This document shows, in pieces, positions 61,070 through 64,000 of a stretch of DNA of 64,000 bases. Source of the DNA: Hymenobacter radiodurans (GTDB taxonomy: Bacteria; Bacteroidota; Bacteroidia; Cytophagales; Hymenobacteraceae). Within the stretch, counting starts at the first letter, position 1, and each line of letters starts with the position of its first letter. The stretch is taken from contig NZ_CP037922.1 in the NCBI RefSeq assembly GCF_004355185.1, positions 2,450,001-2,514,000 on the forward strand, in the 5' to 3' direction. Below the pieces are notes generated by a model, which was not told where the DNA came from, did not search any database, and worked only from the letters and a program-made list of their open reading frames with translations. A program made the position numbers and the translations under genes.

Positions 61070-61126
61070 CATCGTTCCGGCGGGCCACGAGGCGGAGCTT
61101 TGTCGCTGAACCTATTGTAGCTGCCA

Positions 61127-63613
61127 GTGCCTGCCGTTCTCGAACAACCCGCTACTCATCTTGCCTGTGCTCACTGTGGCGATAAATGCCCCCCAGAGCC
61201 ACTTTTACTCGCCGACAAGCACTTTTGCTGCGCCGGCTGCCGCACCGTGTACGAGCTTCTCGACACGAACAACCTCTGCACGTATTACAAACTCGATGAG
61301 CGGCCCGGCCTCAAAGTAAAAGAAGTGGAGCTGCCCGGCCGGTTCGATTACCTCGACTCCGAAACCGTGCAGGCTCAACTGCTGTCATTTCGGTCAGAAG
61401 AGCGGGCGCGGCTAACGTTGCAGGTGCCCCAAATGCACTGCACATCGTGTATCTGGCTCTTGGAAAATCTGCCCCGCCTGAACCCTGGCATTGTGGAAGC
61501 GCGGGTGCAGTTTCTACGTAAAGAAATTACCGTCACCTACTTACTGGCCGACACCAGCCTGAAAGAAGTAGTACGGCTATTAGCTTCCGTGGGCTACGAG
61601 CCGCAGATTACGCTGGCCGAACTTGGTGCGCAGCCACACCGCGCCGGTCGCACCCTTTATTACCAGCTGGGATTAGCAGCTTTTGCCTTCGGCAACGTCA
61701 TGCTCATGGCCCTCCCCGACTATTTCTCTTTCGTGGAGGATTTACAGGCAGGTTTTGGGCAGTTTTTTGGCTACTTAAGCTTACTGCTAGCCTTGCCCGT
61801 GCTGCTGTACAGTGCACGAAGCTTCTTTAGCTCAGCATGGCAAGGACTACGGCAACGCTACATAAACCTCGATTTTCCGATTAGTCTGGGGTTAGCCTCA
61901 TTGTTCAGCGTCAGCACGTATGAGGTCGTCACCGGCACGGGGCCCGGTTATTTCGACTCGTTTACGGGGCTCATTTTCTTCATGCTGATTGGCAAATGGG
62001 TACAGCAGCACACCTACGACGCCCTACGCTTCGACCGCGATTTCACCTCTTACTTCCCCGTTGCCGTGACTCGGCTGACGCCGGAAGGCGACCAGTCCAT
62101 TTCGGTGAAGGAGTTGAAAGTAGGCCACCGAATTCGGGTGCGACACCAGGAAGTAGTGCCCGCCGATGCCGTGGTGCTGCGCGGTGCCGGCCAGATTGAC
62201 TATTCCTTCGTGTCGGGTGAGAGCACGCCGGTGGCCCGCGCTTCGGGTGAGCTGGTGTTTGCGGGGGGCCGGCAGTTGGGGGAAGCGTTGGAGTTGGAGG
62301 TCGTGCGCGATGTATCGCAGGGCTACCTCACCCAGCTTTGGAACAACCCGGCCTTTGCCAAGCAGGAAAACGACGCCACCTGGGAAACCTACGCCAACCG
62401 CGTCGGGCGCTATTTTGTGGCCGTAACGCTGCTGCTGGCTCTGGGCACGCTGCTCTACTGGGGGCCGCGCGACACGTCCATGATGTGGCGGGCCTTTACG
62501 TCGGTGCTGGTTATTGCCTGTCCGTGCGCGCTTTCATTAGCTACGCCGTTTACCCTCGGGGCCGCGCTGCGGGCGCTGGGTCGGCATAAATTCTACCTTA
62601 AGAATTCTGCCGTAATCGAAACCCTAGGCCGCGCCGATACGCTGATTTTTGACAAAACTGGCACCCTCACCGACACTACTCAGGCGGAGGTGCATTATCA
62701 TGGCCGTCCGCTGTCTACGCTCGAAAAGCGCCTTGTTGTCACAGCTGCCGCACAATCGACTCACCCACTAAGCCAGCGACTGGCGAAAGAACTGGCTTCG
62801 GAGCCACTAACACTTAGTGCTTGTCATGAGCATCCCGGCCTGGGAATCAGCGCTACGGCCGAAACAGGGGATACAGTGCGGTTAGGTTCTGTGGCCTTCG
62901 TGCGTGAAAACCAGGTTGTTTCTTCAGACATCGCACAACAAGCTGTTTCTGCTAAAAAAGCCCCCCAGCCACTCGAAATTACCCAAATCGCCCCGCCTGA
63001 AGTGCCTGAAACGCGCGTCTACATTGCGCTGAATGGGGAGCAGGTTGGCTATTTCACTTTTCATAATGTGTACCGTCCGGCCTTGGCCAGCGTGCTCGCT
63101 ACGTTGAGCCGCCGCTACCGTTTGGCCGTGCTATCGGGCGACACCGACGCCGAGCGCACTCGTTTACAAACGCTTTTCGGCGAAGATGCCGAGCTGCATT
63201 TCCGTCAATCGCCTACGGACAAGCTGGCGTATATCGCGGCCCAACGCGCCCAAGGCCACACGGTGGTTATGGTAGGTGACGGGCTGAATGATGCGGGTGC
63301 GTTGCGCGCCGCCAACGCCGGCATTGCCCTCACCGACACGCTCACCAACTTCTCCCCCGCCTGCGACGCCATTCTGGATGCCAGTGAATTTCAGCGGCTA
63401 GCTACTTTTCTGGGCTTCTCGCGGGCTTGTCTGCGCGTGGTTCTGGTCACGTTTGCGCTTTCCTTTTGCTACAATGGCTTCGGGCTGGCGCTGGCTGTGC
63501 AGGGCCTTTTCACGCCTATTGTGTCGGCCATCCTGATGCCTATCAGCTCCCTGAGCGTGATGATTGTATCGACGCTACTCGTGCGCTGGGCCGCGCACCG
63601 TTACCATTTATAA
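61127..63613 (+). CDS. ccoI: Copper-type P1B ATPase for cbb3 oxidase assembly
   Basis: 828 residues, GTG start. The N-terminal cysteine-rich domain (CAHCGDKCPPEP...CCAGCRTVYELL) is typical of CcoI/FixI. It is followed by an HMA domain with C105/C108 in MHCTSCIW, eight membrane helices, the intramembrane CPC at 465-467 (IACPCALSLATP), the phosphorylated D509 in DKTGTLTD, and the hinge GDGLNDAG near 717. It moves copper across the membrane for the CuB site of cbb3 oxidase. ccoS follows after 10 nt. Confidence 0.95.
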   Translation: MPAVLEQPATHLACAHCGDKCPPEPLLLADKHFCCAGCRTVYELLDTNNLCTYYKLDERPGLKVKEVELPGRFDYLDSETVQAQLLSFRSEERARLTLQVPQMHCTSCIWLLENLPRLNPGIVEARVQFLRKEITVTYLLADTSLKEVVRLLASVGYEPQITLAELGAQPHRAGRTLYYQLGLAAFAFGNVMLMALPDYFSFVEDLQAGFGQFFGYLSLLLALPVLLYSARSFFSSAWQGLRQRYINLDFPISLGLASLFSVSTYEVVTGTGPGYFDSFTGLIFFMLIGKWVQQHTYDALRFDRDFTSYFPVAVTRLTPEGDQSISVKELKVGHRIRVRHQEVVPADAVVLRGAGQIDYSFVSGESTPVARASGELVFAGGRQLGEALELEVVRDVSQGYLTQLWNNPAFAKQENDATWETYANRVGRYFVAVTLLLALGTLLYWGPRDTSMMWRAFTSVLVIACPCALSLATPFTLGAALRALGRHKFYLKNSAVIETLGRADTLIFDKTGTLTDTTQAEVHYHGRPLSTLEKRLVVTAAAQSTHPLSQRLAKELASEPLTLSACHEHPGLGISATAETGDTVRLGSVAFVRENQVVSSDIAQQAVSAKKAPQPLEITQIAPPEVPETRVYIALNGEQVGYFTFHNVYRPALASVLATLSRRYRLAVLSGDTDAERTRLQTLFGEDAELHFRQSPTDKLAYIAAQRAQGHTVVMVGDGLNDAGALRAANAGIALTDTLTNFSPACDAILDASEFQRLATFLGFSRACLRVVLVTFALSFCYNGFGLALAVQGLFTPIVSAILMPISSLSVMIVSTLLVRWAAHRYHL

Positions 63614-63623
63614 GCCTCATAAC

Positions 63624-63773
63624 ATGACTATTATCTTCTTGCTGATTGGTATCAGCCTACTCGTGGCGCTGGCGTTTCTGGGGGGCTTTTTATGGGCCGT
63701 GCGCAGCGGTCAGTACGACGACGAATACACGCCGTCCGTGCGCATGCTCTTCGATGAGGAAGAAGAGAAATAG
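63624..63773 (+). CDS. ccoS: cbb3 oxidase assembly protein CcoS
   Basis: 49 residues, from the ATG of MTIIFLLIGISLLVALAFLGGFLWAVRSGQYDDEYTPSVRMLFDEEEEK. One transmembrane helix, then the conserved SGQYDD...P..R.L segment of CcoS. It is needed for haem/copper insertion into CcoN. Contains a motif copy in frame (AFLGGFLWA). Confidence 0.93.
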   Translation: MTIIFLLIGISLLVALAFLGGFLWAVRSGQYDDEYTPSVRMLFDEEEEK

Positions 63774-63780
63774 TATTGAA

Positions 63781-63810
63781 TTGATATCAATCAAGCCCGC
63801 GCTTGATATC
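63781..63810. promoter_or_regulatory. Palindromic operator upstream of ccoN
   Basis: TTGATATCAA at 63781-63790 runs into ATCAATCAAGC (63786-63796), 4 nt, GCTTGAT (63801-63807). The core and spacing match the element before ccoI. It lies 67 nt upstream of the ccoN start. Confidence 0.65.
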
Positions 63811-63876
63811 CGTCATGCGTTACGAAGGAGCCGGCTATGACCTTTGAAGCAGTAAAAACACTTACTGTTTCACTCT

Positions 63877-64000
63877 ATGGAAGTCGCACCCGTTACGCCC
63901 CTTATCACCGCTGAGCCGCCCCAGGTTCAGACCCGAGTATCCCGCGCCGTCGACGAGTTTTTCTACGATAACAAGATTGTTCGCGACTTCGGCATTGCCA
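63877..64000 (+). CDS. ccoN: cbb3 cytochrome oxidase subunit I, 5' end only
   Basis: Starts at ATG 63877 and runs off the window: MEVAPVTPLITAEPPQVQTRVSRAVDEFFYDNKIVRDFGIA. YDNKIVRDFGIA is the stretch before the first membrane helix of the Bacteroidota CcoN (often fused with CcoO). CcoN reduces oxygen at low concentration. Position behind ccoI-ccoS supports the call; only 41 codons are visible. Confidence 0.85.
   Translation, partial: MEVAPVTPLITAEPPQVQTRVSRAVDEFFYDNKIVRDFGIA

Larger units (their letters stand above)
7615..63686. repeat. Dispersed motif GGGGGGC(W)n / (W)nGCCCCCC
   Basis: Counted by eye, about 48 copies outside the rRNA operon, on both strands (about 21 with Gs and 27 with Cs on the plus strand). 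Examples: 7615, 9951, 12069, 14375, 18962, 20204, 20412, 21884, 22898, 23973, 25794, 26959, 29934, 34597, 34611, 36110, 40728, 41577, 43036, 43065, 44259, 45133, 46045, 47573, 50552, 52187, 56415, 60443, 60864, 62961, 63680. The base after the C is A or T in all but about three. G6 runs not followed by C are very rare (about three). Confidence 0.75.

Noticed and set aside
7615..63686. The G6C motif as a strand-oriented Chi or KOPS signal
   Set aside because: Copies are split about evenly between the strands in this window, whereas such signals are strongly oriented.
61040..63810. Classical FNR boxes before ccoI and ccoN
   Set aside because: The FNR consensus is TTGAT-N4-ATCAA; here the halves face the other way around the 4-nt centre, so the site is reported only as a palindromic operator.

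Overview
The window reads as a chromosomal segment of a GC-rich Bacteroidota, most likely a Hymenobacter-like member of the Cytophagales. The signs are the SusC/SusD pair with a hybrid two-component regulator, Bacteroidota-type ParC/ParE, a cbb3 oxidase locus in the ccoI-ccoS-ccoN order, and several outer-membrane or periplasmic lipoproteins. No transposase, integrase, CRISPR array or tRNA gene was found.

Layout. 0-3.4 kb: the end of an rRNA operon (23S, 5S, processing stems, terminator). 3.4-4.0 kb: AT-rich, no gene. 4.0-7.6 kb, minus strand: thrS-infC-rpmI-rplT, with infC apparently starting at an AUA codon. 7.7-9.8 kb: two TPR proteins. 10-19 kb: topoisomerase IV subunits parC and parE on the minus strand, separated by a pirin gene and an M1 aminopeptidase on the plus strand. 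19.3-31.9 kb: housekeeping and envelope genes (AI-2E-type permease, DUF2383 protein, exonuclease/GIY-YIG fusion, a divergent pair of paralogous lipoproteins with kinase-like motifs, App1-type phosphatase, M48 protease, topoisomerase IB, MtgA, Lon-N domain protein). 31.9-34.6 kb: a PAS histidine kinase overlapping a receiver-CRP/FNR fusion. 35.9-55.5 kb: a polysaccharide utilisation locus (SusC, SusD, BNR-4 protein, GH105, two GH43, GH35, hybrid two-component regulator, DUF2264, SGNH esterase) that fits pectic rhamnogalacturonan/arabinogalactan side chains. 55.8-64 kb: an M16 peptidase, an unrecognised protein, a cupin, a group III truncated haemoglobin, a small membrane protein, and the start of a cbb3 cytochrome oxidase cluster (ccoI, ccoS, ccoN 5' end).

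Two window-wide patterns stand out. First, a short motif, GGGGGGC followed by A/T-rich bases (reverse GCCCCCC), occurs about once per 1.2 kb on both strands, inside genes and between them. It or its five-G form is also the arm of many terminator hairpins; this layout resembles DNA uptake sequences. Second, six genes are broken by eleven apparent single-base deletions. Nearly all lie in a G or C run that would complete this motif, and adding one base restores a full conserved protein each time. Because essential parC is among them, under-called homopolymers are the most likely explanation. Frames given below as restored assume this. A truncated amidohydrolase with several different lesions, and an SGNH esterase with an in-frame TGA, look more like real decay.
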